Both the position numbers and the translations under genes were made by a program. Below, in pieces: positions 8,525 through 17,318 of a stretch of 64,000 nt of DNA. The notes under the pieces are model-generated. The model had not been told where the DNA came from. It saw nothing but the letters and a program-made list of their open reading frames with translations, and did not search any database. Origin of the DNA: Serratia sp. AKBS12. GTDB taxonomy: Bacteria > Pseudomonadota > Gammaproteobacteria > Enterobacterales > Enterobacteriaceae. Within the stretch, counting starts at the first letter, position 1; each line of letters begins with the position of its first letter. The stretch is taken from NCBI RefSeq assembly GCF_024793895.1, contig NZ_JANUSB010000011.1, positions 62,001 through 126,000 on the forward strand, read 5' to 3'.

Positions 8525-9307
8525 ATGTCGAACAGATTGGGGATGGCTTTGGGCAGAGGAAGCATAACGGTAGGGTGGCGTCGCGTCGCGGTGTGTCTGG
8601 TACTGGCTCTGCTGCTGGCGGGATGTTCCGGCAAAAATAGCTATAACCGCGATTACGATAAGCTGCCAAAAGGCAGCTATAGCGGTAAAACCTATACCGT
8701 AAAACGCGGCGACACGCTGTATTACATTGCCTGGATAACGGATAACGAAGTCGGCGATCTGGCGCGCATCAACAAGATCCGCCCACCCTATAGCCTGGCG
8801 GTCGGGCAAAAACTCAAAGTTACCTCGGGCGCGGCGTCGAAGTCCTCCTCGGGCAGCCGTTCGAGCGGCCGTTCGTCAGGCACGGTTCTGGTAAAAAGTA
8901 CGCCACCACCGGGAGCCTCACGCTGCTGGCGATGGCCGACCAGCGGTAAAATCCTCGTCAAGTTCTCTACCGCTGACGGCGGCAACAAGGGGATCGATAT
9001 CGGCGGCAGTCGAGGCCAGCCGGTGTACGCGTCGGCGACGGGCAAAGTGGTCTATGTGGGTAATCAGCTGCGCGGTTATGGCAACCTGATCATGATCAAG
9101 CACGGCGAGGACTTTATTACCGCCTATGCCCATAACGACAGCACCCTGGTGCGCAATGGCCAGCAGGTAAAGGCCGGGCAGAAAATCGCCACCATGGGCA
9201 GCAGCGGTGCCGATTCGGTGCGTCTGCACTTCCAGATCCGCTATCGCGCGACGGCGCTGGATCCGTTGCGTTATCTCCCGCCGCAGGGCAGTTCGCCATC
9301 GTGTTAG
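8525..9307 (+). CDS. actS: Murein amidase activator ActS (YgeR), LysM-M23 lipoprotein
   Basis: A lipoprotein signal ([14 protein letters not shown], lipobox Cys) is followed by a LysM domain ([15 protein letters not shown] to VGQKLKV), a Ser-rich linker, and a C-terminal M23/LytM-like domain. The last ~110 residues are almost identical to E. coli Yge[32 protein letters not shown] and [10 protein letters not shown]. Members of this group lack catalytic zinc ligands and activate the periplasmic amidases that split daughter cells. The start is uncertain: ATGs at 8504, 8525 and 8543 are possible and none has a strong ribosome-binding site. I chose 8525 because it gives a 260-residue protein close to the E. 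coli length with a normal n-region. A strong terminator follows. Confidence 0.9.
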   Translation: MSNRLGMALGRGSITVGWRRVAVCLVLALLLAGCSGKNSYNRDYDKLPKGSYSGKTYTVKRGDTLYYIAWITDNEVGDLARINKIRPPYSLAVGQKLKVTSGAASKSSSGSRSSGRSSGTVLVKSTPPPGASRCWRWPTSGKILVKFSTADGGNKGIDIGGSRGQPVYASATGKVVYVGNQLRGYGNLIMIKHGEDFITAYAHNDSTLVRNGQQVKAGQKIATMGSSGADSVRLHFQIRYRATALDPLRYLPPQGSSPSC

Positions 9308-9308
9308 A

Positions 9309-9344
9309 CAATAGGGCCGGTTAATAGCGGCCCTATTGCGTTTT
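9309..9344. terminator. Terminator between actS and lldD
   Basis: CAATAGGGCCG (9309-9319) pairs perfectly with CGGCCCTATTG (9328-9338) around an 8-base loop, followed by GCGTTTT on the plus strand. It sits between convergent genes and probably serves both. Confidence 0.85.
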
Positions 9345-10482
9345 AGGCCGATTTAACCAATAACTCGCGGGTGATGTCGCCGATGCTTTTGGCTCCGGTC
9401 AGCGTCATCGCTACGCGCATTTCCTTGTCGATCAAGCTTAACAGGTTGGCCACTCCGGCCTCACCGGCTGCGGCCAGCGCATAGACAAACGCCCGCCCCA
9501 GCATCACGCTATCGGCACCCAGCGCGATCATGCGCACCACGTCCAGCCCGTTGCGGATGCCGGAGTCGGTCAGAATGGCGATGTCGCCCTTGACCGCATC
9601 GGCAATGGCCGGCAGGGCGCGGGCAGTGGACAATACGCCGTCCAACTGACGGCCGCCATGGTTGGACACCACAATGCCGTCGGCGCCAAAGCGCACCGCG
9701 TCTCTGGCATCTTCCGGGTCAAGAATACCTTTGATAATCATCGGCCCCTGCCAAAATTCGCGGATCCACTCCAAATCCTGCCAGGAAATCGACGGATCGA
9801 AGTTGGCGCCCAGCCAGCCGATGTAATCTTCCAGACTGGTCGGTGTACCGCGATAGGCCGACACGTTGCCAAGATCGTGGGGTTTGCCGTGGATGCCGAC
9901 ATCCCAGGCCCACTGTGGATGGGTCATGGCCTGCCATACGCGACGCATGGCTGCATTCGGGCCGCTCATGCCGGAATGCGCATCGCGGTAACGGGCGCCA
10001 GGCACCGGCATATCAACGGTGAATACCAGCGTCTTTACCCCGGCGGCCTGCGCACGTTCCAGCGCGTTGCGCATAAAACCGCGATCTTTCAGCACATACA
10101 GCTGGAACCACATGGGCCGATCGATGGCCGGCGCCACTTCTTCGATCGGGCACACTGAAACGGTCGACAGGGTAAACGGGATACCTTTGGCGGCGGCTGC
10201 GCGCGCAGCCTGCACTTCACCGCGGCGGGCGTACATACCGGTCAGCCCGACCGGGGCCAGGATCACCGGCATCGCCAGTTTTTCGCCGAACAGGGTGGTT
10301 TCCAGGCTTAGCTCGGACATGTTTTTCAATATGCGTTGGCGCAGCGCGATATCGGCCAGATCGGCGGTGTTACGCCGCAGGGTGTGTTCCGCGTAGGCTC
10401 CGCCGTCAATGTAATGGAACAGAAAAGGCGGAAGCTTAGCCTGTGCTGCGGCCCGGTAATCGGTTGAAGCGGAGATGATCAT
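9343..10482 (-). CDS. lldD: FMN-dependent L-lactate dehydrogenase
   Basis: This 379-residue flavoprotein of the alpha-hydroxy-acid oxidase family oxidises L-lactate to pyruvate and passes electrons to quinone at the inner membrane. Family marks include the start [29 protein letters not shown], the FMN-binding [16 protein letters not shown], the substrate and catalytic region [13 protein letters not shown] with the active-site His, and [19 protein letters not shown] near the C-terminus. It follows the permease gene by 37 bases, as in lld operons. The usual regulator gene lldR between permease and dehydrogenase is absent. Length agrees with enterobacterial LldD (about 380-396). Confidence 0.95.
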   Translation of the reverse strand: MIISASTDYRAAAQAKLPPFLFHYIDGGAYAEHTLRRNTADLADIALRQRILKNMSELSLETTLFGEKLAMPVILAPVGLTGMYARRGEVQAARAAAAKGIPFTLSTVSVCPIEEVAPAIDRPMWFQLYVLKDRGFMRNALERAQAAGVKTLVFTVDMPVPGARYRDAHSGMSGPNAAMRRVWQAMTHPQWAWDVGIHGKPHDLGNVSAYRGTPTSLEDYIGWLGANFDPSISWQDLEWIREFWQGPMIIKGILDPEDARDAVRFGADGIVVSNHGGRQLDGVLSTARALPAIADAVKGDIAILTDSGIRNGLDVVRMIALGADSVMLGRAFVYALAAAGEAGVANLLSLIDKEMRVAMTLTGAKSIGDITRELLVKSA

Positions 10483-10519
10483 AATGCCTACCTTACTTTT
10501 GTCGTTAACTTACGTCCCT

Positions 10520-12100
10520 TCAGGAAGCCAGTACCCATCCGACCGCCGCGGCAATCACGCCGTAGGCCAGCATCGGTAGTACGGTCTTTCTGATGATTTT
10601 CCCTTCGGCGTTGCTAATGCCGAGAATCGAGCAGACGGCGATGATGTTATTGATACACACCATGTTGCCCATGGCACCACCGACCGATTGCAGCGCCAGC
10701 GTCAGGTTGAGGTTCAAACCGCTGCTGACGGCGATGGAATGCTGAATGCCGCCGAACGTCAGGTTGGAGACGGTGTTGGAACCGGAGAAGAACGAACCGA
10801 GTGCGCCGAGAAACGCCGAAAACAGCAGCCATCCCGTGCCGGTGGCGTCGGCCAGCGCCTGGCCAATGATAATCACCGGCGCGTGGTCGCCGCCTTGCAT
10901 CATCATGTTCACCATGATCAGCGCGCCGAGCAGGGCGATAAACGGTTTGCTGATGCGTGCGGCGGTGTCGCTGAACATGTTACGCACCTGACTGCCACTC
11001 AGCCGAAACAGCGGTATGGAAATCAGCACCACCAGCAGGAACGGGATCAGCGCCGGCACGTACAGCGTTTTATAACTGGCGCTGACGCTGGTGCCCAGTA
11101 CCTGTTGCAGATTGATGATCAACGCTTTGCTGAGGCTAAGTTCACCCAGCCAGCCAAGGCTGCCTTGCCACAACGGTGCCGTGCTGTTGAGCAGTGCCTT
11201 CAGCCCCAATTGGTGAACGCGGGTCACGATTAAAATGGCGATCAGCAGCAGCGTGGGGGTCATTGCCTTCAGCACCAGACCAAAGGCAATGGCAGTGCCG
11301 GGCGTTTTGGCCGGGTCGTTGGTGAGGCCAATGCGGCTACGCGCCAGCAGTACCGACAGGGTCAGGCCAATTGCGCCGCCCAGTAAGGCCGGAAACTCAT
11401 AATTTACCTGCGCCAGCAACAGGTAGGGCACGGTACAGCTAACGATGCTGAGCAGGATAAACACCAGATTATGGCGGATCTGTTGCCAGGAAACGATAAA
11501 GCGCAGTGCGAGGATCGGAATGATAAACCCGGCGACGAAATGAATTAACGCGCTTAGCCGGCCAATATCCAGCAGGTCGCCGTCACTCAGGCCCAGATTG
11601 GCGAAGCCAAACCAGGTTGGCGTGCCTACCGCACCGAATGATACCGGCACCGAATTCATTACCAGCGTCAGCAGCGCAACGCGCAGCGGATTAAAGCCCA
11701 GGCCAACCAGTATCGGGGCGGCAATGGCGGCCGGTGTGCCAAACCCGCTGGCGCCTTCAATCATAAAGGCGAAGGCCCAGCCGATGATCATCAACTGCGC
11801 GACCGGATTGGGGCTGATGTTTTCCAGCCAGTTGCGCACCACATTTTCGGCACCGCTGATCTGCATCAGTTTATTGAGCAGGATCGCACCGGCGATAATG
11901 GTAATCGGCGTGAACACCGCCACCAGTGCGCTAATGATGTTGGCGTGCAGCAGGAGCGGTGCGCTGTCGAACCATAGTAGCTGTACCACGTATACCACCG
12001 CTGCGGTCAGCGGCAGAGCCAGATAAGAGGGCACGCCTTGACGTTTCGTCATCATCCATATCAATAAGACGATGGGAGCGATACTGAAAAACAGGGACAT
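10520..12100 (-). CDS. lldP: L-lactate permease (LctP family)
   Basis: This predicted 526-residue polytopic membrane protein imports lactate with protons. The family signatures are GAILLNKLMQISGAENVVRNWL, FMIEGASGFGTPAAIAAPIL and FSGSNTVSNLTFG, with about a dozen hydrophobic segments. The ATG at 12100 has GAGGA ahead of it; the ATG six codons upstream (12118) has none, so 12100 is preferred. It is the first gene of an lldP-lldD operon. The LysR-type gene further upstream on the same strand is a candidate regulator. Confidence 0.93.
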   Translation of the reverse strand: MSLFFSIAPIVLLIWMMTKRQGVPSYLALPLTAAVVYVVQLLWFDSAPLLLHANIISALVAVFTPITIIAGAILLNKLMQISGAENVVRNWLENISPNPVAQLMIIGWAFAFMIEGASGFGTPAAIAAPILVGLGFNPLRVALLTLVMNSVPVSFGAVGTPTWFGFANLGLSDGDLLDIGRLSALIHFVAGFIIPILALRFIVSWQQIRHNLVFILLSIVSCTVPYLLLAQVNYEFPALLGGAIGLTLSVLLARSRIGLTNDPAKTPGTAIAFGLVLKAMTPTLLLIAILIVTRVHQLGLKALLNSTAPLWQGSLGWLGELSLSKALIINLQQVLGTSVSASYKTLYVPALIPFLLVVLISIPLFRLSGSQVRNMFSDTAARISKPFIALLGALIMVNMMMQGGDHAPVIIIGQALADATGTGWLLFSAFLGALGSFFSGSNTVSNLTFGGIQHSIAVSSGLNLNLTLALQSVGGAMGNMVCINNIIAVCSILGISNAEGKIIRKTVLPMLAYGVIAAAVGWVLAS

Positions 12101-12433
12101 ATCATCCTCAGAGGTCATTATTCTTGTAGGGGAGAGGTGTTACAAAGTCGTTAATTTCCACGGCGCGTTATTCTAATCACAACATAATATGATGTTCTAT
12201 GACGCATTTTTATAACATCTGCTGCGTAAAGAAAAACGGATACGTTGGTGTCAGCGGTCGGCGTCGCAGGGGGAATTAAACAGCTTTAAAATCAGCAGGA
12301 TAAAAAAATGTATTGTGTGATAAAAGCGCGGGATCACATTTATTAGGCGTTTATTCTCAATAGATTATATCCAAATATCGCCTAATCCCTGCCGACACTG
12401 CGATATGGAAAGAAGGCAATAATGTGCCGTAGC
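12101..12433. promoter_or_regulatory. lldPD upstream region
   Basis: This 333-base AT-rich spacer has no gene. On the plus strand, AACATAATATGATGTT at 12181-12196 is a near-perfect palindrome (two mismatches) about 80 bases ahead of the lldP start, a candidate operator. I see no clear LldR/PdhR-type site (TTGGT-ACCAA). Confidence 0.4.
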
Positions 12434-13354
12434 TCAAAAATAATGACTGATATTTTTATAACTGGAGATGATGTGTTCGATCAGCAACCGCGTTTTTAGC
12501 GGCAAATTGCGCGTGTACGGGTAAACTGCATATACGCCGAGCACTTTGCCGCAGTGTCCGGCCAATATTTCCAGTAGTTTGCCCTCCTGTAAATCCTCGT
12601 ACACCATGCAACGCGGTACCATGGCTATGCCGTAGCCGCCGATTACCGCTTTGCGGATCGCCCGCGCATTATTGGCGGAAAGGTTGCCGTTGACCTGCAA
12701 TTCGGCAATCTGGTCGCTCGTCGGCTGTTTGACCAGCCAGTTGGCGCTACCGCTTTCCTGGTAGGTATAGGTCAGACAGTTGTGATTGAGCAGATCGGCG
12801 GTGGTGGTGGGTTGCGGATGGCGTTCCAGGTAGCTTGGCGAACAGACGATCACCCAGCGGGAGTCGAGGATATGCCGGGCAATCAGGCTGGAGTCCGGCA
12901 TGGTACCGGTGCGGATCGCCAGATCGATACCCTCATTGACCAAATCGACAAAACGGTTTTCCAGCCGCATTTCCACCTTCAGCTCCGGGTGCTGGGCGCA
13001 AAATTCGGCCACGCTTTCGCTGAGCAATAATTCGCCGGAAATGGTCGGCACCGACATGCGGATGGTACCGGTCAGCGCTTCGCTCCTTTCGCTTACCGCA
13101 TACAGCGCATCCTGCATCTGGCTGCTGATGGTTTTGGCATGGCGGTAAAGCTCCTGGCCGTTTTCTGTCAGCGTCAGGCTGCGGGTGGTGCGGTACAGCA
13201 AGCGTGCGCCGAGCGACTTTTCCAGGCGGCCGATGCGTTTGCTGATCGCCGAACTGGTAATGCCGGCGCTTTCCGCCGCCTTGCTAAATGAGCCGCATTC
13301 AACAATTAACGCAAACAGAATCAAATCGTTGGCATATTCGTGGGTAGGTAACAT
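12434..13354 (-). CDS. LysR-family transcriptional regulator
   Basis: This 306-residue protein has the N-terminal LysR winged helix (LILFALIVECGSFSKAAESAGITSSAISKRIGRLEKSLGARLLYRTTRSLTLTENG) and a C-terminal effector domain with FVDLVNEGIDLAIRTG, placing it in the large DmlR/YafC-like subgroup. It lies on the same strand upstream of lldP-lldD, separated by about 330 bases, and is divergent from yojI. Because the lld operon here lacks its own lldR, control of lactate use is a reasonable guess, but no effector can be read from the sequence. Confidence 0.85.
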   Translation of the reverse strand: MLPTHEYANDLILFALIVECGSFSKAAESAGITSSAISKRIGRLEKSLGARLLYRTTRSLTLTENGQELYRHAKTISSQMQDALYAVSERSEALTGTIRMSVPTISGELLLSESVAEFCAQHPELKVEMRLENRFVDLVNEGIDLAIRTGTMPDSSLIARHILDSRWVIVCSPSYLERHPQPTTTADLLNHNCLTYTYQESGSANWLVKQPTSDQIAELQVNGNLSANNARAIRKAVIGGYGIAMVPRCMVYEDLQEGKLLEILAGHCGKVLGVYAVYPYTRNLPLKTRLLIEHIISSYKNISHYF

Positions 13355-13561
13355 AGCGCCCTGTTTTCCGTGGCCATGATGAAGCGTCAGTGTAGAGCCT
13401 GCCGGGCCGGAAGCAAACTGTTAACGCGCCAGACTGCTGCGGCAGCCTGCGGTTCACTAGCCGACCTTGCCCGGCGATATGGCGAATGTTGATATTTGAT
13501 TGATATCACTCTCGTGCCGACTACAATGCCTGCCATTGCATTTTTTGTTCAGGGGTTATTC

Positions 13562-15214
13562 ATGGAATTGCTGCGGGTGGTGTATCACCAGTATCGCTGG
13601 CCTTTTGTGGCGGTGATGGCATTAACCATGGCCAGTGCCGCGTTAGGCATTGGCATCATTGCTTTTATCAATCTCAATTTGATGGCGGCGGCGGGCAACC
13701 CGCTGACCATACTGCCGCAGTTCCTCGGGCTGCTGGCGCTGCTGATGGTGGTGACGCTGGCATCGCAGCTGGCGTTGACTGCCCTGGGCCACTATTTTGT
13801 CTATCGCCTGCGTGGCCAATTGATCAAACGCATTCTGGACACCGATATCGAACGCATAGAACAGTTGGGCAGCGCATCGCTGCTGGCCAGCCTGTCGAGC
13901 GACATCCGCAATATCACCCTGGCGTTTGTCCGCTTGCCGGAGCTGGTGCAGGGCATTATCCTGACGCTCGGCTGCGCGGCCTATCTCGGCTGGCTGTCAG
14001 CGCAGATGCTGGTGGTCACCGCCATTTGGGTCGCCGTCACCATTTTCGTCAGCTGGGTTCTGGTGTCGCGGGTTTATCGCCATCTGACTCTGGTGCGTGA
14101 AGCCGAAGAGCGGTTATATCAGGATTATCAATCGGCAATTGAAGGACGCAAAGAGCTGGCGCTAAACCGCGACCGTGCCAAGGCGCTGTTTCAGCAAGCC
14201 TATCAGCCGGACGCCGTGGACTATCGTCACCATATTATCCGGGCGGATACCTTCCACCTCAGCGCGGTAAACTGGTCGAATATCATGATGCTGGGCGCCA
14301 TCGGCCTGGTGTTCTTTATGGCCAACAGTCTCGGCTGGGCCAATACCACCGTGGCCGCGACCTATTCATTGACCCTGCTGTTTCTCCGCACGCCGTTGTT
14401 ACAGGCGGTTGGCGCTTTCCCTACCTTGCTCAGTGCGGAGGTGGCGTTTAACAAGGTCAAGTCGCTAAAACTGGCCGACTATCGTGAAGCGTTCCCGGCC
14501 GCAGTGGCCAAGCCATGGCAAACCCTGGAGCTGCGCGATGTGGTATTCCACTACGGTTCGACCGAGCAGCGCCAGGGGTTCGCCGTCGGCCCGCTTAATC
14601 TGACGTTGCAGCGCGGGGAACTGGTGTTTCTGATTGGTGGCAACGGCAGCGGCAAATCAACGCTGGCGATGCTACTGACCGGGCTGTACCAGCCGGTGAG
14701 CGGGCAAATCCTGCTGGATGGCAAGGTGCAGCAGGCGCAGGACCGTGACGACTATCGCCGGCTGTTTTCGGCTATTTTCACCGACTTCCACCAATTCCAT
14801 CATCTGCAAGGGCCAAACGGTGAAGCGCCAGATGCGCTGCTGGTCGAACGCTGGCTACAACGGCTGAACATGAAGAGCAAGCTGGAGTTTGACGGAAATC
14901 GAGTGACCAATCCGCAGCTGTCGCAAGGGCAACGCAAGCGGTTGGCGTTGCTGCTGGCGGTTGCCGAACAACGTGAAATCCTGTTGCTGGACGAATGGGC
15001 GGCCGATCAGGATCCACAGTTCCGCCGTATTTTTTACCGGGAACTGCTGCCTGAGTTGCGGGCGTTGGGTAAAACGGTGTTTGCCATCAGCCATGACGAT
15101 CACTATTTCGAACATGCCGACCGGCTGCTGGAAATGCGCGCCGGGCAACTGAGCGAATTGACCGGCAGCGAACGCGAACGCGCCAGCCGGGATTCGGTCA
15201 CGCAAATCGGCTAA
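13562..15214 (+). CDS. yojI: ABC exporter YojI (permease-ATPase fusion)
   Basis: This 550-residue half-transporter has six membrane segments, then an ATPase domain with Walker [10 protein letters not shown], signature LSQGQRKR and Walker [14 protein letters not shown]. It is highly similar to E. coli YojI throughout (for example [20 protein letters not shown]), which exports the peptide microcin J25. The cyclic peptide exporter family also includes siderophore exporters. The ATG at 13562 has AGGGG upstream and matches the E. coli N-terminus; the longer frame upstream is not needed. It is divergent from the LysR gene. Confidence 0.93.
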   Translation: MELLRVVYHQYRWPFVAVMALTMASAALGIGIIAFINLNLMAAAGNPLTILPQFLGLLALLMVVTLASQLALTALGHYFVYRLRGQLIKRILDTDIERIEQLGSASLLASLSSDIRNITLAFVRLPELVQGIILTLGCAAYLGWLSAQMLVVTAIWVAVTIFVSWVLVSRVYRHLTLVREAEERLYQDYQSAIEGRKELALNRDRAKALFQQAYQPDAVDYRHHIIRADTFHLSAVNWSNIMMLGAIGLVFFMANSLGWANTTVAATYSLTLLFLRTPLLQAVGAFPTLLSAEVAFNKVKSLKLADYREAFPAAVAKPWQTLELRDVVFHYGSTEQRQGFAVGPLNLTLQRGELVFLIGGNGSGKSTLAMLLTGLYQPVSGQILLDGKVQQAQDRDDYRRLFSAIFTDFHQFHHLQGPNGEAPDALLVERWLQRLNMKSKLEFDGNRVTNPQLSQGQRKRLALLLAVAEQREILLLDEWAADQDPQFRRIFYRELLPELRALGKTVFAISHDDHYFEHADRLLEMRAGQLSELTGSERERASRDSVTQIG

Positions 15215-15583
15215 ACGCGTCAATGCACCGGGTCGGCAACTGACCCGACGAGGCATGCCGGCAGCGCAGGGAACGCGCTGCTCCTGCCTACCCCTCCTGA
15301 AAATTCTGATTCTGCCGCTAATAAACCTGCCGATCCGTTAACGTCCGGTTGATTTTTGCCTAGCCGAAAAATGGCAGAATCCTTCACGCGAAATATTAGG
15401 GAAGACACTTTTATTATTTCTTTTTAAAGAGTTAGGGAATATCCCCACTTATGTACTGCCTAATCGGATTTTTCTTAGTACAATTTCCTCTTTTCCGCCA
15501 TAAGAAAAAACTCATTATTGATCGTTTAAAACGATCAATAATGAGTTTATAATTACTATTATCTATTAGTTGGCGGGGGACGT
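15215..15583. promoter_or_regulatory. Spacer with 41-bp palindrome and promoter of the ymiA-like gene
   Basis: Between yojI and the small ymiA-like gene there are 369 bases without a credible gene; a 62-codon minus-strand frame is a shadow. The last part holds a perfect palindrome at 15508-15548, then TATAAT at 15548-15553 as a consensus -10 box. The -35 region would fall inside the palindrome. The transcript would start near 15560, about 25 bases ahead of the ATG. The first 290 bases show no obvious structure. Confidence 0.5.
15508..15548. repeat. Perfect 41-bp inverted repeat (20-bp arms, 1-base centre)
   Basis: Arm one, AAACTCATTATTGATCGTTT, occupies 15508-15527; the centre is A at 15528; the exact reverse complement fills 15529-15548. 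As RNA it could fold into a long AT-rich stem. As DNA it overlaps the position of the -35 box of a TATAAT promoter, so it is either a large operator or an AT-rich bidirectional terminator. Confidence 0.9.
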
Positions 15584-15700
15584 ATGGCATATAAGGAAGA
15601 TCCCCAGTTGCGGCGAAAAGCCTGGCTGGCCGTTTTCATCGGATGCGGTGTTTTTTGGAGCGTGGTGGGCCTGACGGTCTACTGGTTTTTGACCACTTAG
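15584..15700 (+). CDS. ymiA: YmiA-like small membrane protein
   Basis: This 38-residue protein reads MAYKEDPQLRRKAWLAVF followed by one hydrophobic segment (IGCGVFWSVVGLTVYWF) and a short tail. The DP-L-RKAWLAVF pattern followed by a Trp-containing membrane helix matches the YmiA family of single-pass proteins of unknown function in enterobacteria. GGGGGA precedes the ATG and a consensus TATAAT lies about 30 bases upstream. The charged N-terminus suggests a cytoplasmic start. It is followed after 12 bases by another tiny gene, so the two form an operon. Role unknown. Confidence 0.75.
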   Translation: MAYKEDPQLRRKAWLAVFIGCGVFWSVVGLTVYWFLTT

Positions 15701-15712
15701 GGAAGCAAGACG

Positions 15713-15883
15713 ATGAAAAAGAATCCAGAAACCAAAAAGCAGTCACGTTGGCCGGCGAACGGCAAGGCGAAAATCCCGCCGTCGTGGCAACTCAACGAAG
15801 CGCAGCGTTCGTTTATTGAGGACCTGTGGCAGGATGACGCCCTCAATACCCCGACGCCGGATCCTGCCCGCGCGCCCGATTAA
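15713..15883 (+). CDS. Small hypothetical protein downstream of ymiA-like gene
   Basis: This 56-residue protein starts MKKNPETKKQSRWPANGKAK and contains LNEAQRSFIEDLWQDDAL. A GGAAG site precedes the ATG, 12 bases after the ymiA-like stop. The basic N-terminal third contains no membrane segment, and the central segment looks like a short amphipathic helix. In E. coli ymiA is followed by the equally small yciX; position and size make this a possible YciX-like protein, but I could not confirm it by sequence. Codon use and spacing argue that it is real. Function unknown. Confidence 0.65.
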   Translation: MKKNPETKKQSRWPANGKAKIPPSWQLNEAQRSFIEDLWQDDALNTPTPDPARAPD

Positions 15884-17109
15884 CCGATAACCCGGCTGCG
15901 GCCAGCCAGGATGCCAAACAGCATCTGCAACAGCGTTAATCCCAATAAAATGCCGAGCGGCACGTTCCAGCTTTGCGTCAGATCGTGCAGCAAGCCGAAC
16001 AGCGTCGGGCCAACGGCTGCCAGCAAATAGCCGACGGACTGTGCCATGCCGGACAATAACGCCGCCTGCTGATGATGCTGGCTGCGCAGGCCAAAGAACG
16101 ACAGTGCCAGTACCAGCGAGCTACCGGCTCCCAGCCCGGCGAATACCAGCCATACCAGCGAACTGGCCGGCAACAGCAATAATCCTCCGACGCCGATAAA
16201 AATCAGCAAAGAACTGACCAGGGCAATGGCCCGCTGGTCGCGCGCGCGTGGCAGAATGATCACCATCACGAAGTTCGCCACGATGGCCACCACCTGGTAG
16301 ATGAACAGTTCGAAACCGGCCTGTTGCGGTGAAGTGCCGTGGCTGGCGGCAAAGGCGCTGAACCAGCCGATGATGGTATAAAACGTGACCGATTGCAGCC
16401 CCATAAACAGCGCAACATGCCAACCGAGCGCGCTACCCCATGGCGAACGAGATGGCGATGTTCCCTTGGATGGCGCCTGGCGGTGCATCGATTGTGGCAA
16501 TACGCGACTGCGCAACTGCGGTAGCCATATCAACAGCGCCAACAGCGCCGGTAACCCCCAGCACAACAGTGAAAACCGCCAGCCGTTATCGTTCAGCGCT
16601 GCCAGCGGCACCGCCATGCCGGACGCTATGGCCGCGACCAGCGACATCACTGCGGCATAGGCGCTGATCATGGCCGCCGCACGCTGTGGGAAATCCCGTT
16701 TGATCAGGGTTGGCAGCAGCACGTTGGCAAAGGCAATCGCGGCGCCGATCAGACCGCTGCCAAGTCACAGCAGGCTGGTTGGCGGTTGCGAACGCAGTGC
16801 AATACCGAGCACCAGCAGCAGCAAGGCCAGCCCCAGCGTGCGTTCGATGCCGATGCGCTGTGCCAGCGCCGGGGTCACCGGCGACAGCAGCGCAAACAGT
16901 ATCAGTGGCAATGAGTTCAACAGCCCGGCGGCGGTGGACGACAGCGTCAGTTGCTGCTGGATTTGTTCCAGCAACGGGCCGACGCTGGTCAGTGCCGCAC
17001 GCAGGTTCGCCGCCACCAGCATAATGCCAGCGATCAACAGCAAAGGGCGGTGTAACCGACGGCGCGTGGCTGCGGTAGTGGAAATGGTAGAAGAAACGGG
17101 TTGGGGCAT
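15880..17109 (-). pseudogene. MFS transporter (CynX/NimT family) with in-frame TGA
   Basis: Two collinear frames encode the parts of one CynX/YeaN-type transporter. The first starts at the ATG at 17109 (GAGGATTTT ahead) and runs 114 residues with LLLIAGIMLVAANLRAALTSVGPLL, then hits TGA at 16765-16767. The same frame continues directly as LGSGLIGAAIAFANVLLPTLIKRDFPQRA and on to 15880, giving about 409 residues in total, the full family length. A single base change (for example TGC to TGA in a Leu-Leu-Cys-Leu context) explains it; no frameshift is needed. Either the gene is a recent pseudogene, or the base is a sequence error, or the stop is read through. The downstream ATG at 16722 could start only an incomplete transporter. 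Family members export or import anions such as cyanate or nitroimidazole-like compounds. Confidence 0.82.
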
Positions 17110-17318
17110 AAAATCCTCGCACCAGGGCATGCAGCCAATCAATTCTGCATGGCGTGATGCGTTGATTGACGTTAACGCTTACGTAGCGGCCAGTGGCCGA
17201 TATCTGTGCGCCAGTGTAGGCAACAACGCCATCCCTGACAAGCGGCGCAGACAGATAATGAAGCCGATGGCGGCCGAGCGGATGCCCGGCTCGCCGGGTA
17301 CCGGTAGCGGTGGAGCGT

